Shown: positions 1 to 12,629, counted from the stretch's first letter. The stretch: 64,000 nucleotides of DNA from Ovis canadensis (GCF_042477335.2 NC_091245.1:118826501-118890500); one strand, 5' to 3'. The notes: generated from the sequence alone by a model not told the origin. Numbers and translations are program-made.

Positions 1-608
1 AAAGGGGAAGAAAGGGAAAGAGGAGAAAGAGTATCCTTTTGTTCTTAGGGGGTGGGAGCTGGGGAGCAGTGAAAATAGGGATGCTCCCGGACACAGATAA
101 GCGGCTGTGAAGCTCCCTGCCACTTCAGAGCTGAGCCCGAGCCAGGGCTGTGCCCTCTTCCTGTCCCCTCCGCTTCTATTTCCTAATCTCCTCATGTGGG
201 CGGATGGGAGCCTCAGCACTGATGTAGAAGAAGCCGAGCAGAGCTGGCCCTCTTGGCCACTCCACTATTCCAGTTGCTTCTGAGGTGCACGGTGCGGAGT
301 GTCCCAGCCGTGTGGCTCCAGGCAATCCACGGACCCCGGTGCCACACTTGAGCTCAGCTGGTACTTGAGTTACTTCTTCAGCCTTTAAACAAATCCACGT
401 TCCTCTCATCTAAAAATAACAGTCCCCTTCCATCCTAGCCGTGTCTCTGTCTAGCTGCAGACCTGTGTGTCTCCTTCCTTCAGAACCAGGCTGATAGGAA
501 AATAGTACACCTGCTGTCTCTACTCCAAGATCTCACACTCACTCCCTAATCCACGGTCCTCCCCCTGCCACTCTGTTGAAGCCTCTTTGAATAATGCTGT
601 CTTTTTAA
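1..608. other. Non-repetitive segment, no gene recognised
   Basis: Relatively GC-rich for the window (about 60-360), with a purine-rich start. No known repeat or coding exon was recognised, and short open frames on either strand have no family resemblance. It lies on the side where ALDH9A1 would be expected by human synteny, but nothing here identifies that gene. Confidence 0.4.
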
Positions 609-739
609 ATTGGAGGATAATTGCTTATTAATGTTGTATTTGGTTTCTGGACAAGGTGTTAATAATCTCTATCCTGCAAAATTCAATGGGTATTTCTCTG
701 ACGTTTTCATATTGACAGTTGTTGTGTGTGGCATTTGAC

Positions 740-1380
740 TCTATTAACTACTTACTTATTTGTTCAGTAAGTGTTCATTAAGCCTCAACCATACAGCAGT
801 CATTGTTCTAGGTTCTGAAGATACATTAGTGATAAAATAGTTCCAAATGCCTGTGTTCATGAGGCATATATTCTAGTGGGAAGAGACGGGCAATGAAATA
901 AATCAATAAGAAACTTACATGGTACATCAGAATGTGTTAAGAGAAAGTGCTATGGTGCATCAGAAGGTGTATGGAGAAAAGTGAAGCATAAAATACAATA
1001 GAGTGCTAGAATGATTTGAATGTAGAGGGTTTTAAGTAACGGGGCCAGAGAAGGGCTTACCGAAATGATCCTTGAGCCAAGAAATCGAAAAAAAAAAAAA
1101 AAAGAAAGGAAAGTGATAAAGAAGTCCATGCAGAAAACTGGGGGGAAGACTTTTTCAGACAGAGGGGAAAGCAAGTGCAAAGGCGCTGAGGTAGAGTGTG
1201 CTCTGTGTACACAGAACAGTCTGGAAGGCCCTCTGTCAGGATAGGAATGAATAAGAGAGAATAGTAAGGGAAGCTGTCAGAGAGTAAGGACAGGTGGTGG
1301 GGCTGGGGAGAGGGAAGAGGAGGGGAGGACACATTTGTAGAGTCCAGTAGGATCTTTGCAGAGACTTTGGACTTTACCCT
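740..1380 (-). repeat. Ancient L2-like repeat remnant
   Basis: Around 750-890 the sequence resembles the reverse complement of an L2 3' end (a Cattcattaag-like stretch, then 'attctagtggg' and a run of aataaat). 1160-1380 continues with an 'agcaagtgcaaaggc' block typical of the same ancient family. A run of 17 A interrupts it at 1087-1103. Strongly diverged; subfamily not assignable by eye. Confidence 0.35.
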
Positions 1381-1391
1381 GAGTTGGGAAT

Positions 1392-1960
1392 TGTTATGGG
1401 TTGAATTGTGTCCCCTAGAAAAGAGATATATTGGGGTCCTAACCCTGTTACCTCAGACTATGACCTTATTTAAAGATAGGGTCTCTACAGAGATATCCAG
1501 TTATTAATAAAATGATGTCATTAGGGTGGGCCCTGGTCAGGAAGATCCCCTGGAGAAGGGAATGGCAACCCACTCCAATATTCTTGCCAGAATTCCATGG
1601 ACAGAGGAGCCTGGCAGACTATAGTCCATGGAGTCGAAGAGTTGGACATGACTGAGTGACTAACACTTTCACTTTAATCCTATATGACTACATCTTTTTT
1701 AAAAAAAGGAGAAATTTGGACACAAAGACAAGATAGGCACATAGAGAGGAGGCCTTGTGAAACATGAGCTGTGTTGCCACAAGCCCAGGAACTACCAGGA
1801 GTTAGGAGAAAGTCCTAGAACATGTGCTTCCCTCGTGTCTTCAGGGGGAGCATGGCCCTGCTGGACTTCTTGGCTCCAGAACTGGGACACAACAAATTTC
1901 TGTTGTTAAGCCACTAAGTTTGCAGTACTTCATTATGGCAACCCTAAAAAGACTAATACA
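1392..1960 (+). mobile_element. Solo LTR of MaLR type (ERVL-related), split by a SINE
   Basis: Starts TGTTATGGGTTGAATTGTG and ends ACTAATACA, the characteristic ends of mammalian MaLR LTRs, with internal landmarks such as 'gtgaccttattt'-like and 'aaatttctgttgttaagcc' blocks in the expected order. No internal retroviral region or second LTR is seen nearby, so it is a solo LTR. A Bov-tA (1535-1675) interrupts it between 'gggccct' and 'aatccta'. Confidence 0.6.
1535..1675 (+). mobile_element. Bov-tA SINE, 5'-truncated
   Basis: Begins inside the tRNA-related part (ggtcaggaagatcccctgg) and runs through the BovB-derived tail to 'gactaacactttcacttt'. Nested in the MaLR LTR. Confidence 0.85.
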
Positions 1961-3067
1961 GGGCGCCAGTGGAGGGCTAGAAACAGAGGACCTGCTGACT
2001 TTGTGAAGGGATCACACATTGTTGCTGTATTAGAACCAGAAGAGGGAATCAAACGGACCCATTGCGATGCTAATGAAACAGCCTGGGTGAGAGGCAATGG
2101 TAGACCACTGTTCCAACCTAGGCAGAAGTGATGAGAAAATGCCAACAGAATATGCTGGTTGATTGGGTGTGAGGAGAGAGAGAACCTATAATGTCTTCTT
2201 GTTAAAAACTTATTCATCTTCAGCTCAGATAGCCTCCTGGGTTTCCTCCTTATTATTCTGTATAGGGCATCTTTGCCTCTGTCTCTTCTGTAAATGATAA
2301 TGTTCCCCTGTATTTGTTCTTCTTTCTCAATCAGCAGATTCTCCTTGTAGTTCACAGCCAAACTTGACTTCACTCAAATGCTTAGCTCCGTCTTTGATTC
2401 CCCTTCTATGCACCAGAAACACACATCGAGACCCTATTAGGCATTTGCAGCTAGCCTAGCTAGCCACAAACTTCTTCCATTCTTTTTGTCTAAAGTTGGA
2501 CTCACTTTTTCTCCAAAGCATGTGGCTCTTCTTCCTGTATTCCCTTCAGTGTAGCTGGAAAGTTCAAAGATGGCTTAAGCTTTAGGCACAGTTAGATACA
2601 GTGGCCCAAATAACATTGCCAAAGGCTTTTTTTTTTCTTTCTCTCTCTCTTTGCTCTATTTCCATAAGTTTATTGGATCCAGTCTCTTGTTTTCTATATT
2701 TATGAGGAAAGATGGTTCAAGCCATTGATCCAAAAGAATAAGAGGCTGTCTCTTTCCTAGCATCACATGTTCAATTCCAGAGTAGTTACTGCTTGGTTTT
2801 GTTTGTCCATATGCCCAGCCTGGAGCCTATGCCCTGGGGCAAGGAGGACAGAGCATTCTAACTGGTTAATCCTGGTTACGCACCCACCTTCTAGGAAGAA
2901 GGAACAAAGTGACTGACATATCACATGGAGTCGGGAAGGTATGCTTCCCCAAAGAAAACTGTGAGAAGGAAGAAGGAATGTTAGGCATGAGCAACAGCAG
3001 AGATGGACCACGGTCGCATTGTCCTACTTTATCACAGTGATTATGTAGAATACTTATATTTTGTAAC
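1961..3067. other. Intergenic DNA, nothing recognised
   Basis: No exon or clear repeat recognised on either strand; a pyrimidine-rich tract (T and CT repeats) lies at about 2627-2653. Open frames here lack any family resemblance. Confidence 0.4.
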
Positions 3068-3190
3068 GGAGAGGAAAATGGCGACCCACTCCAGTATTTC
3101 TGCCTGGAGAATCTCATGGACAGAAGAGCCCAGTGGGCTACTGTCCAAAGGGTTCCAAGAGTCGGACATGACTGAAGCAACTGAGCATGC
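3068..3190 (+). mobile_element. Bov-tA SINE, 3' part
   Basis: Recognised from 'ggaaaatggcgacccactcc', 'agagtcggacatgactgaag' and the order of the Bov-A unit. The tRNA-related half is missing. Confidence 0.8.
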
Positions 3191-3349
3191 TTCAGTGTGT
3201 GCATATTTTGTAAATAGGTATTCTTTTGACACCTAGTGACCCCACCAGAATGGAACTCCATGAAAGTATAACCATGTATGTTTTTGATAACCACAGTGTC
3301 CTGGCCCACAATAAGTATTTAACACACACGAGAGGAATGGATGTCTTCC

Positions 3350-3770
3350 TAATTCGTCCACAGGCTTTCTCTTCTTAATCTCTCTTCACCCTGTACCAGA
3401 GTGAGCTTAAAATGGAAATCAGATCATGAAAATTCTCTTCTTGTAATCGATGGCTTGTGAAGGCTTCAGTCGCCCCAAACTGCTTACTCTTTCTTGCTTC
3501 CTTCCTTACTTGTACATTATCTTTCCAGTCTCCAGTGGTCTTCCTTCCAATTGTTTACCAGCCGGCTCTATTAATGACTTCAGAATCTGGTTCTTGTCGC
3601 CTCTTTCAGAACCCCGTCTTTGGCTGTGTTAGGCGTCCTCTATGTCCTGTAACACATTATGTCCGTTCTGCTTGCCGTGCTTGGTTGAGTCAATCAAACG
3701 CTACCCCACTGATACTGTAAGCTCTTTGAAGGCAGGGCTTTTGCTTTACTACTTTTTGCTAACCTGTTCC
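3350..3770 (+). repeat. Ancient mammalian-wide repeat, L2-like
   Basis: Contains an 'atcagatcatg' block followed by pyrimidine-rich sequence and 'aagctctttgaaggcaggg', the order found in old L2-type consensus sequences. The same family appears at about 33200, 56230 and 62190. Too diverged to name a subfamily. Confidence 0.35.
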
Positions 3771-6309
3771 CTCAAACAGAATCAATGGTCTCCTCTCCAT
3801 GTAGCTGTCTCTATTGCAATATACACCACAGTCCTCAGTGTTATTCATCCTTGCTTCTAGAGGATACTATGTATTATTAATCCCTGCACCTCCCTGGTGC
3901 TGTTGAGTTGCTCTGATGTGACTGACAAAAATCACATTGGGGAGGTGACATTCACATTGTTAGAACCTTTAAGGATTGAGTATTACCAGAGTTATACAGA
4001 TTATGACCTTTATCTGTAGTCATGCACTTTTTTGAGAGCAGACCTAAGAGTATTTTATTTTGAAGACTGCTGGGTGTTTTTTTACACACATTGCTGGGTG
4101 TTTTATTGTGTATCAATAAATCCTATCTACTGAGATAAGCATGAAATTGGTTTATTATTTTTTTATTAGAAGACAAGATTTTTAATTATCCTGTGGATAT
4201 GGGGTACAACCAAGATTAGAAGGAAATGAAATTTGTTCATCCACAAGTCTAGTGCTTTTTATCAGCAAGATTTCACTAAATACAGTTACAACTTTTAGGC
4301 AAATGAACTTCAGAAATCTAGAGTTATATTACAAGTTGATGATTACAGGGGAAGAAAAACAAATTGTCAAATGACTGTTTAGTATCTATAGAAATAAAAC
4401 AAATGACCATTTTACTTAATGCTTTTTATTAATGTTCCCTTATAATTTACAAAGTATATATCTATTCCTCGTTTCATCTCTATAACAGTTTTGTGAGCAG
4501 CAGCCCACTGAAGGAATTATCATCCTTGTTTGTTAGATAAGGTAGCTGATATGGTAGTCACAAATTGTCAGTTGTTCGAACATAAAATTCTACTCACCTC
4601 AACTTTGTAGCCACTATGGTCCCAGTCTTGCAAAAAGATGGTGCTGTTTGTGTGCTTGGTGGATGGGTGAATGAAGGTATGTATCTTGACGTTAATTTCA
4701 GGTTCCCCTGCATATTTGAGGAAAGAACTCATACTGTGGCCAAAGTCTTTCTAGGAACTTGATTGTTCTTCATTTTAAAGACCCAATTACTGATTAACAT
4801 AATATAGTCAGAAAGTCTTAGATAAGCCCAACAATATCTAATTTGAGCAGTGTTCTTCTCTATTGCCCCAAATTTGGCTTCAGTCAAATTCCCTAATTCA
4901 AGTTCTAGAAAGATCTTTCTTTCTCTGTGTCTCTTTTTTTGTTTGTTTGGGGTTTTCTTGTTTCTGTTTTTTTTTCCGTCTTCAAACTTCCTGGTACCAC
5001 CTACTAGTAGGTGGTAAAAATTAACAGATTGAGACCCCAATTTTTTGTACATACAGTATCTTTATAGATTAGAAAAACTGATGTGGACATGGAGAACAAA
5101 CAAAATTTTAGAGGGATTTCTTCAGCAAGCTTTTTAAATGGCATTTTTATATTTTAAATATCACCCCTGAGTCAAGGGATATAAATGGAAATAGGGAAGC
5201 CAGTGGAATTTCCATTTTCCTGCCCAAGCTAACTTTACTGTTTATATCTGAGTATTCTTGGAGCAGTGTTACCAAAAAAGAGCAGAACCACATTTAAAGA
5301 ACGTAACCAATGTTTTTGAAAAATGCAACAGTATGAAATCATCAAAGAGCATATAGGAGGTAAACACTGTTTCATGAAACTTCAGTGTATGGGTTGCATA
5401 ATGGTATTCCTCACCATGGATTGTGGTCAAACTAAATTTCAAAATCACTGCTCTAAAGTTATCATCTTATTTTGCTTAAAAATATGAAATTTCCTCTAGA
5501 ATGGAACAGTCTGTCACCAGCTCAAGCAGGTTTCAGGCTTTTTCAACCTTCTTGGTATGATCTCTATTTATGATCAATGACTTTTTTCAGCAAATGGTTG
5601 CAGCATTAATTACAAACCTAAAAATCACGTGTATAAAATAGGCCCTTGATTATGTTCACAAGCAGCCATATGGGCCATGGATCCAAATATAATTTTCTGA
5701 ATTTAAATATGTGTTTAGCTTCCCATCTGCAGAAAGCAACTATTCAAAATATCATCTCTGTGATAAGCCATAATGGAAGAGAATATGAAAGTGTATATAT
5801 TTGTATAACTGAATCGCTTTGCTATGCATCAGAAAATAACACCTTGTAAATCAACTACTTCAGTAAAATAAGTTTAAAAAATTAAAAAAATTTAAAAACA
5901 ATTTTGAAATTAAAAAAAAACAAAACAAACTGTATCTTAGACTTACATTTATCCTCTTCCATATTCATCTGTGACAGCTGGGCAATTTTCTAATTGATTT
6001 AATAATTTAAAAATTTCTTCTAAGATTCACAAAGTCTTGTCAATATGCACCATTCAGATGGTGAAATAGGAATATGGGAAAGGTTTTTAAAAATAGAGGG
6101 AAAAGAGATAGTGATAGTCACTTAAATAATACTCCCTGGAAAGCCCAGCTTGCTTTACATGAAGACATGTTGCATACAGGGTACAAGTCCAGCAGGATTC
6201 CAGCTCAGCAGTCTCATACTGTAGATCCAGTGGAGTCAGCCTACTGGGTGCTCTGTAGGCTGAGAGTATGAAAGAGTATCCATACTCTGAACAAATGTGG
6301 ATCCTGAAG
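3771..6309. other. AT-rich intergenic DNA, mostly unrecognised
   Basis: No coding exon. 4430-4570 has a weak MIR/L2-like core (a 'cagttttgtgagcag' patch). A-rich stretches at 5875-5925. No young transposon is present across these 2.5 kb, unusual for this window. Confidence 0.35.
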
Positions 6310-6490
6310 CCTAAGGTTCTTCCTGGCTCTGCCACTTATTGTGATCTTGGAAAAACCATAACATCTCATAACCTGATTTGTCACAAATAAAATCTGGATA
6401 ATAAAAAGATATCCTGTCTACCTTACAGGATTGCTGTGTTTGAAGATCAAATGTTTTCAATATGCCAGGCATAAAGTCAGTTGCTTTATA
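6310..6490 (+). mobile_element. MIR SINE remnant
   Basis: Order of blocks fits MIR: 'ctggctctgccacttattgtg', a 'gataataaaaag'-like AT stretch, 'ccttacaggattgctgtg' and a final 'atatgccaggc'. Diverged but colinear. Confidence 0.55.
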
Positions 6491-6894
6491 TAATTCATCA
6501 GAAACACTGTGAGGGAAAAATCCACGTGGCTGATGTGACTAGAACCAGTAATCTGTAGGTTAATCTAAAAGTTACAGAATCATACAAAAAAAATTCTTAT
6601 ATACTTCAGAAACTTTTATTTTAACTTATAACACATATATACCTCTTTACTTTTGATACAGAGCCAAGGCCTCTTCCCTGACTATGAGTCTATTGCTTGG
6701 AGTCTCATTATTATTTTTTTTTTTGCATAAACCAAACCCATATGTATCACCTCTTGTTTGATTCATCATGATTGGCTCATTTATTTCAAAGAAACCTCTT
6801 TATTTTCCATGAATATTTTATAGCAATAAAACAACAAAATCAAACATTTGCAACTCAAAGCTTTCAAATATTGAAAGAACTGAAACAAAATTTG

Positions 6895-7041
6895 GCTTTT
6901 AAAATTTATTTATTTTTCTATTTTGTTTTTTTGGCCATGCTATGTGGCAAGCAGGATCTCAGTTCCTCAACCAGGAATTGAACCCGAACCCCATGAAGTC
7001 AAAGTGCAGAGTCTTACTGCTATACTGCTAGGGAAGTCCCT
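6895..7041 (-). mobile_element. CHR-type SINE with target-site duplication
   Basis: Reverse-oriented element ending 'ctagggaagtccc', with its T-rich tail at the left (tttatttattttt). Flanked by aaacaaaatttg (6883-6894) and aaacagaatttg (7042-7053), a 12-bp duplication with one mismatch. Confidence 0.85.
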
Positions 7042-7125
7042 AAACAGAATTTGTGATAATGACAATTCCATGTTTTGGGGTTAGGCGTTCTTACAATGTT
7101 TATAAGACCAACATGTATTGCCTCT

Positions 7126-7266
7126 GGGGACTTCCCTGGTGGCCCAGTGGCGAAGACTCCATGCTCCCAGTGCAGGGGGCCCAGGTTCCATCTCTGGTCG
7201 GGGAACTAGATAGCATATGCCACAACTAAGACCCAGTGCAGCCAGATAAATAAAATAAATTAAAAA
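7126..7266 (+). mobile_element. CHR-type SINE
   Basis: Starts ggggacttccctggtggccc, contains the tRNA B-box-like region and 'ggtcggggaactaga', and ends in an A-rich taaataaaataaat tail. It faces the minus-oriented copy 85 bases to the left. Confidence 0.85.
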
Positions 7267-7759
7267 TGCACCACCTCATTTCCAGTTTTGGTGTGTTTAA
7301 AGTGAGGTATGGACTAAATAAAACACTAAGAATTAATATGAGTACTGAATCTTTCTAAACTTTTATTACTTCTTTCTTAGTTCCTGCAATTTTACCCATA
7401 TGTAAGTCAAAGCAATTATTTTTAGCAATTTGCTTTTATTGATTCATTTCAAACCATTCAAATTAGTTTTCATGGACACAATTCTCCTTTTTGCTTCATA
7501 TTTCATTAATTTACATAATACTCAGTCAACATATATAAAATTAACAAGTAAAACGAGTAATGTTTTACAATTCCCTGACAAGAGCTAAAGTGCATAAGCG
7601 CAGCTGACAGCATCCAGTGTGCTGCGGGCACCAGCCAGCAGGCTTTTCAGAGGGAACTAAGAGAATCTAGCTGAAGATTCAGAGAAGTAATGGTGGACAT
7701 GAGAGTTTTAGTCAGAGTACTCATCTCATTTTTCAGATGAGGCCATTGAAGGTTAAGAG

Positions 7760-7900
7760 ATTTGCCCTTTTTTTTTCCTTAAAAATTTTTTTTCTTTAAC
7801 TGAAGGTTAATGGGTGTACCTATGATGGATTCCAGTCGATGTTCGACAGAAAACAACAAAATTCTGTAAAGTAATTAACCTTCATGAGATTTGCCCATTT
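7760..7900. repeat. L1 3'-end debris in both orientations
   Basis: 'aactgaaggttaatgg' on the plus strand at about 7799 and its reverse-complement counterpart 'gtaaagtaattaaccttcat' at about 7867 bracket a short spacer. Resembles an old L1 3' UTR fragment with an inversion. Confidence 0.3.
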
Positions 7901-8431
7901 TTTATCAGTGACTTGTATATGAAATGTTCAAACAGATACAGGGAAAAGAAACCTAATATGACCACATAGAGACCAGAGAAAACCTTTAGGAGGAGATGCT
8001 TAAGCTGAGTTGAGAAGAAAACATGAGAAAATCAAGCCAATAAAAGGAAGAACAATGCAGGCAGAGAAAACAAAGGTAGTAAAGTTTTAAAAGAATGTGA
8101 AAAATGTAGAATTTAAAAAATAAATCTGCTTGACTAGAGCCTAGGATATAGGCAAGAAAGGAATAGGAGAGGGGTTAACCCAGGGGTGAGAGCGGCTGGA
8201 GATCCAGGATAGGATGATTTCCTATGCTAAATAGCTTGAGTTTACTTAGAGGCTACTGGGAGCCAGTGGACAATTCTCCTTGGAGGAGCAAAATAACTAG
8301 GTTTATATTTTAGAAAGGTTTATATTCACCTTTACAGGGTGAATGCTGGAGCAGAGCCAGGAGAGACCTGAATAATGGAGACTAGCTGGGAGGCTATTTC
8401 AGAGAAATTGAGGGGACAGTGCTGAGGACGT
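7901..8431. other. Probable ancient L2-like sequence, no gene
   Basis: Purine-rich sequence with blocks such as 'gcctaggatataggc' and 'ggctactgggagccagtgg', typical of old interspersed repeats. No subfamily or exon recognised. Confidence 0.3.
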
Positions 8432-8645
8432 GAAAAAGTGAAACCATTAGTCACTCAGTCACATCTAGCTCTCTTCCCCCCTGCATGGACTATAGCTCAC
8501 CAGGCTCGATCCATGCAATTCTCCAGGCAAGAATACTGGAGTTGGTAGCCATACCCTTCTCCAGGGGATCTTCCCGACCCAGGGATTGAACCAAGGTCTC
8601 CCACACTGCAGGCAAATTCTTTATCGTTTGAGCCACCAGGGAAGA
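8432..8645 (-). mobile_element. Bov-tA SINE
   Basis: Reverse-oriented full element: Bov-A unit first (tcactcagtcacatctagc), tRNA-related half after (gagccaccagggaag at the right end). Confidence 0.85.
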
Positions 8646-9340
8646 AATGAATGAGAAACTGAAAAAAGAAACTATTTCTATAACTTGAAACCTCAGCAAC
8701 CTGCAACAGTGGGAGGTATTTTAAAGAATCCCCTTACCACAAAAGAACTTCAATTATTTTTCAGTAATTATATTTTTGATTGATAGTAACATTGGTATTG
8801 ATACTCTGAGACTTTTGGGTGGATATTGTGGAATTATGCTAATGACTAATTATATGGTATTCCATCATTTTTAGTAATGAAAACTGGTATTCTTAGCATG
8901 AGAATTAAAACACATAGGTCAAAGAAATTAAGGGAAAACTCTGTGGCCCTGAATTTAAGTGAGACATAGAATATTGGCATAAACTCATGATGTATTTTAT
9001 CTTAAAACACCAAACATATTACCTATCTTAGTCCACAAAAAGGCCTAGAAACCTAGTAACCCAGTCTCTAGGAGAAGCTTTAACACTCTGATTGCATTCT
9101 CTAAATACCATTCCCCCTTAAAAAGAAACAGGCCTCCCTGAAGAAGCAGGGAATGTGAGGTGATACTGAAACAGCCTATCCCTTAGCGAGGATGCCACCA
9201 ATGAAAACTAGGGTCATGTCAAACAGCCCCAGAAGCCAATTTAAAAAGCCTCTCACTAGCCAAAAATAGGACAATTTGAACATCCATAAGAAAAATAACT
9301 TCAGTGAATTGAAGTGAAGCAAGTATGTCTAAACCTGTGA

Positions 9341-9375
<35 letters not shown>

Positions 9376-9907
9376 GTTCACCCCTGGAAGATCCTAGTAA
9401 ACAGCTCTTTATTTTGAAAACTAGATAATCACGCACTTATTCTTTTTCCTAAAAAATTTAACCCCACACAAAGAGTAGATGAAGGGACATTTCTATCTAT
9501 AGAGGTATGTTACCTAGTAAATGAAGGGATACCAGAATATTATAATTTTTCAACCCCTAATTATTAGTAATTAGTGATTAGCAAAGCTGTTAACATCACA
9601 AAAAGAGACTATCAACAGTGCGTAAAACAGGCATGCAAGCAACAAAATTCTAACTGAGAGGAAGTTTACAGGGGAAACAATGCAGTTTCTTCAACAAATA
9701 AATTGCAAGGCAGGACTGAGATATGCTCCAGGAAATAGCAAAGAATGAATGAGCAAGTGTCTGAATCTGAAAACTAGGGTATGTTCCACAGGTAACTAAC
9801 TTAATTTCTAAGAGATACCACAGGTAACTCTTAGGAGAAGTATTCAAAAATACATAGGTGGGTTTCAATTTGTATTTATCATTTTAATTAAATGTAGTGA
9901 AAATATT
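8646..9907. other. Intergenic DNA, no gene; contains a CA repeat
   Basis: No transposon or exon recognised apart from the microsatellite at 9345-9371. Confidence 0.4.
9345..9371. repeat. (CA)n microsatellite
   Basis: About 13.5 uninterrupted CA units followed by CCC. Likely length-polymorphic. Confidence 0.95.
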
Positions 9908-10995
9908 GTGATCTACACAGTCAAAGGCTTTGGCCTAGTCAATAAAGCAGAAATAGATTATGTGGATCACAATAAACTGTGGAAAATTCTGAAGGAGATG
10001 GGAATACCAGACCACCTGACCTGCCTCTTGAGAAACCTATATGCAGGTCAGGAAGCAACAGTTAGAACTGGACATGGAACAACAGACTGGTTCCAAATAG
10101 GAAAAGGAGTACATCAAGGCTGTATATTGTTCCCTTGCTTATTAGGTACATCATGAGAAATGCTGGGCTAGAAGAAGCACAAGCTGCAATGAAGATTGCC
10201 GGGAGAAATATCAATAACTTCAGATATACAGATGACACCACCCTTATGGCAGAAAGTGAAGAAGAGCTAAAGAGCCTCTTGATGAAAGTGAAAGAGGAGA
10301 GTGAAAAAGTTGGCTTAAAGCTCAACATTCAGAAAACGAAGATCATGGCATCTGGTCCCATCACTTCAAGGCTAATAGATGGGGAAACAATGGAAACAGT
10401 GGCTGACTTTATTTTTCTGGGCTCCAAAATCACTGCAAGATGGTGACTGCAGCCATGAAATTAAAAGACACTTACTCCTTAGAAGGAAAGTTATGACCAA
10501 CCTAGATAGCATATTAAAAAGCAGAGACATTACTTTGTCAACAAAGGTCCATCTAGTCAAGGGTATAGTTTTTCCAGTGGTCATGTGTGGACGTGAGAGT
10601 TGGACTATAAAGAAAGCTGGGTGCCAAAGAATTGATGCTTTTGAACTGTGGTGTTGGAGAAAACTCTTGAGAGTCCCTTGGACTGCAAGGAAGTCCATCC
10701 TAAAGATCAGTCCTGGGTGTTCACTGCAAGGACTGATGTTGAAGCTGAAACTCCAATACTCTGGCCACCTGATGTGAAGAGCTGACTCATTTGAAAAGAC
10801 CCTGATGCTGGGAAAGATTGAGGGCAGGAGGAGAAGTGGGCAACAGAGCATGAGATGGTTGGATGGCGTCACCGACTCAATGGACATGGGTTTGGGTGAC
10901 TCCGGGAGTTGGTGAGGGACAGGGAGGCCTGACGTGCTGCAGTTCATGGGGTTGCAAAGAATCGGACATGACCGAGCGACTGAACTGAACTGAAG
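9908..10995 (+). mobile_element. BovB (RTE) LINE, 5'-truncated, with inverted 5' end
   Basis: 9961-10995 reads forward through BovB reverse transcriptase and tail to the ending 'cgactgaactgaactgaa'. 9908-9959 is the adjoining upstream BovB segment in reverse orientation (begins gtgatctacacagtcaaagg), so the 5' end is inverted. Frames at 10135-10446 and 10379-10777 carry RT remnants: the YADD box reads YTDD and there are stops and an internal deletion near 10145. The copy cannot encode a working protein. Confidence 0.93.
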
Positions 10996-12164
10996 ATATA
11001 TCCTATTGTTTTAATGATTCTTTCCCATATATTATTGCATAAGTATTTCCCAACACTATTAAAATTCTCTAAGCATATTTCTTTTAAAATTACAAAGCAG
11101 GAAATGAAAGAGAGATGGTGTGGAAGTAAAATGTGAGTGGACTTTAAACCAGCCAACATCAGTGTCACCTTGGAATTTGTTAGAAGCGCAAATTCTCAAA
11201 CTCTGTTCAGAAACTCTGCAGTGGGGCTCAGGGGACTGTGCTTTACCAAGCCTTCCAGGTAATTCTAACGTATTCTTGTCAGAACCACTACAATAGAAGA
11301 GATTTACAACACTTACCAACCAACTACAATATGGCAATCTAATATTTGCTCCAGATTTAAAAAAAAAACTGTAAAAAAATTTAACATTTATCCTATCAAG
11401 GAATTGCTAAATTTTTAAAGTGTGAAAATGGTACTGAGATATAGAGATATAAATGTAGATATATTTATTTTAAAGCCTTGAAATATCTGAGTAAAAAATA
11501 CAATGCCTAGGATTTGTTTTAGAATAATTTAAGAAAAACAGAAGCAAGCAAGGGTAGACCTAAGATTGGCCACGAATGTCATCTCCATTAACTTGGTGAT
11601 GGTCTGGATTTAGAGTCATCCAAATGACTAGCCTTAAAAATTTTAGGGGGCAAGTAATTTAAAAAAAAAAAAACAAAAAAACCTAATGGCGAGGCTGCAG
11701 TAGCCCTTAAAATCTCCTTGAATTTACATTCCTGTGATGTAACAGCTTTATTTCCTGTGTATACATCCTCGCTATTGCTTCCTTTTAGGAGGGTGAGTAG
11801 ATGTTATCTTTCTTCCTTCCTTCTCCCTTTTTACTTCTCCCTCTTATTTATCCTCTTCCACTGAAATTTACTTTATAAAAACCTCAACATCCATTAGAAA
11901 TCAGACTAGAAAGCATCAGCTTCAAAACCTAAGAGGGTGAGTGGTAAGATGAACTATATGTTTTCATTTTACCAGTTGATGGCAGAATTTTGAGTGTGGT
12001 TTCTTATCATTTTATGTTTTATTTTAGATATTCCATCTTTGTCATCATTGTTAATATGATCATCATTTCCTTCATTGTCACCTTTTAAATTTTTAGTTTG
12101 CCTGGAACAGTTAGTGATATGGAGAAAAGACCATCAGAAGTCATCACCATCCATTATCAGGCAG
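10996..12164. other. Intergenic DNA, no gene recognised
   Basis: A-rich runs at 11360-11380 and 11661-11685; a pyrimidine-rich stretch around 11810-11850. No exon or clear repeat. Confidence 0.4.
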
Positions 12165-12176
12165 CTTTTTTGATAA

Positions 12177-12382
12177 GTGTTAGTCGCTCAATTGTATCCA
12201 ACTCCTTTGCAACCCCATGGACCATAACCCGCCAGGGGAATTCTCCAGGCAAGAATACTAGAGGGGGTTGCCATCTCCTTCACCAGGGGATCTTCCAAAC
12301 CCAGAGATCAAAGCTGCCATCTCCTGTGTCTCCTGTATTGGTAGGCGCATTCTTTGACTGTCTGAGCCACCAGGGAAGCCCC
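12177..12382 (-). mobile_element. Bov-tA SINE with target-site duplication
   Basis: Reverse-oriented element ending gagccaccagggaagcc. Flanks are cttttttgataa (12165-12176) and cttttctgataa (12383-12394), a 12-bp duplication with one mismatch. Confidence 0.9.
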
Positions 12383-12629
12383 CTTTTCTGATAACGGCAG
12401 CCTTGAAACAAAGATTTCTGCTGCATTTCATCTGCATCTAATGAGTTCCTGCGGTGCTCTCTCCTACCATGTGATGTGATGGCTTAGGGGAAACAAGAAT
12501 AAAAAAAGACAAGGTGCCAACTTTGGAGCTCGTTATCTTCTGAGGAGATAAGGTACAGTGATGGGAAGAGACTCACCACACACTATATGGGGAAGTTATA
12601 ATGCAACACAGCATTTGAGAGTTTTAGGG

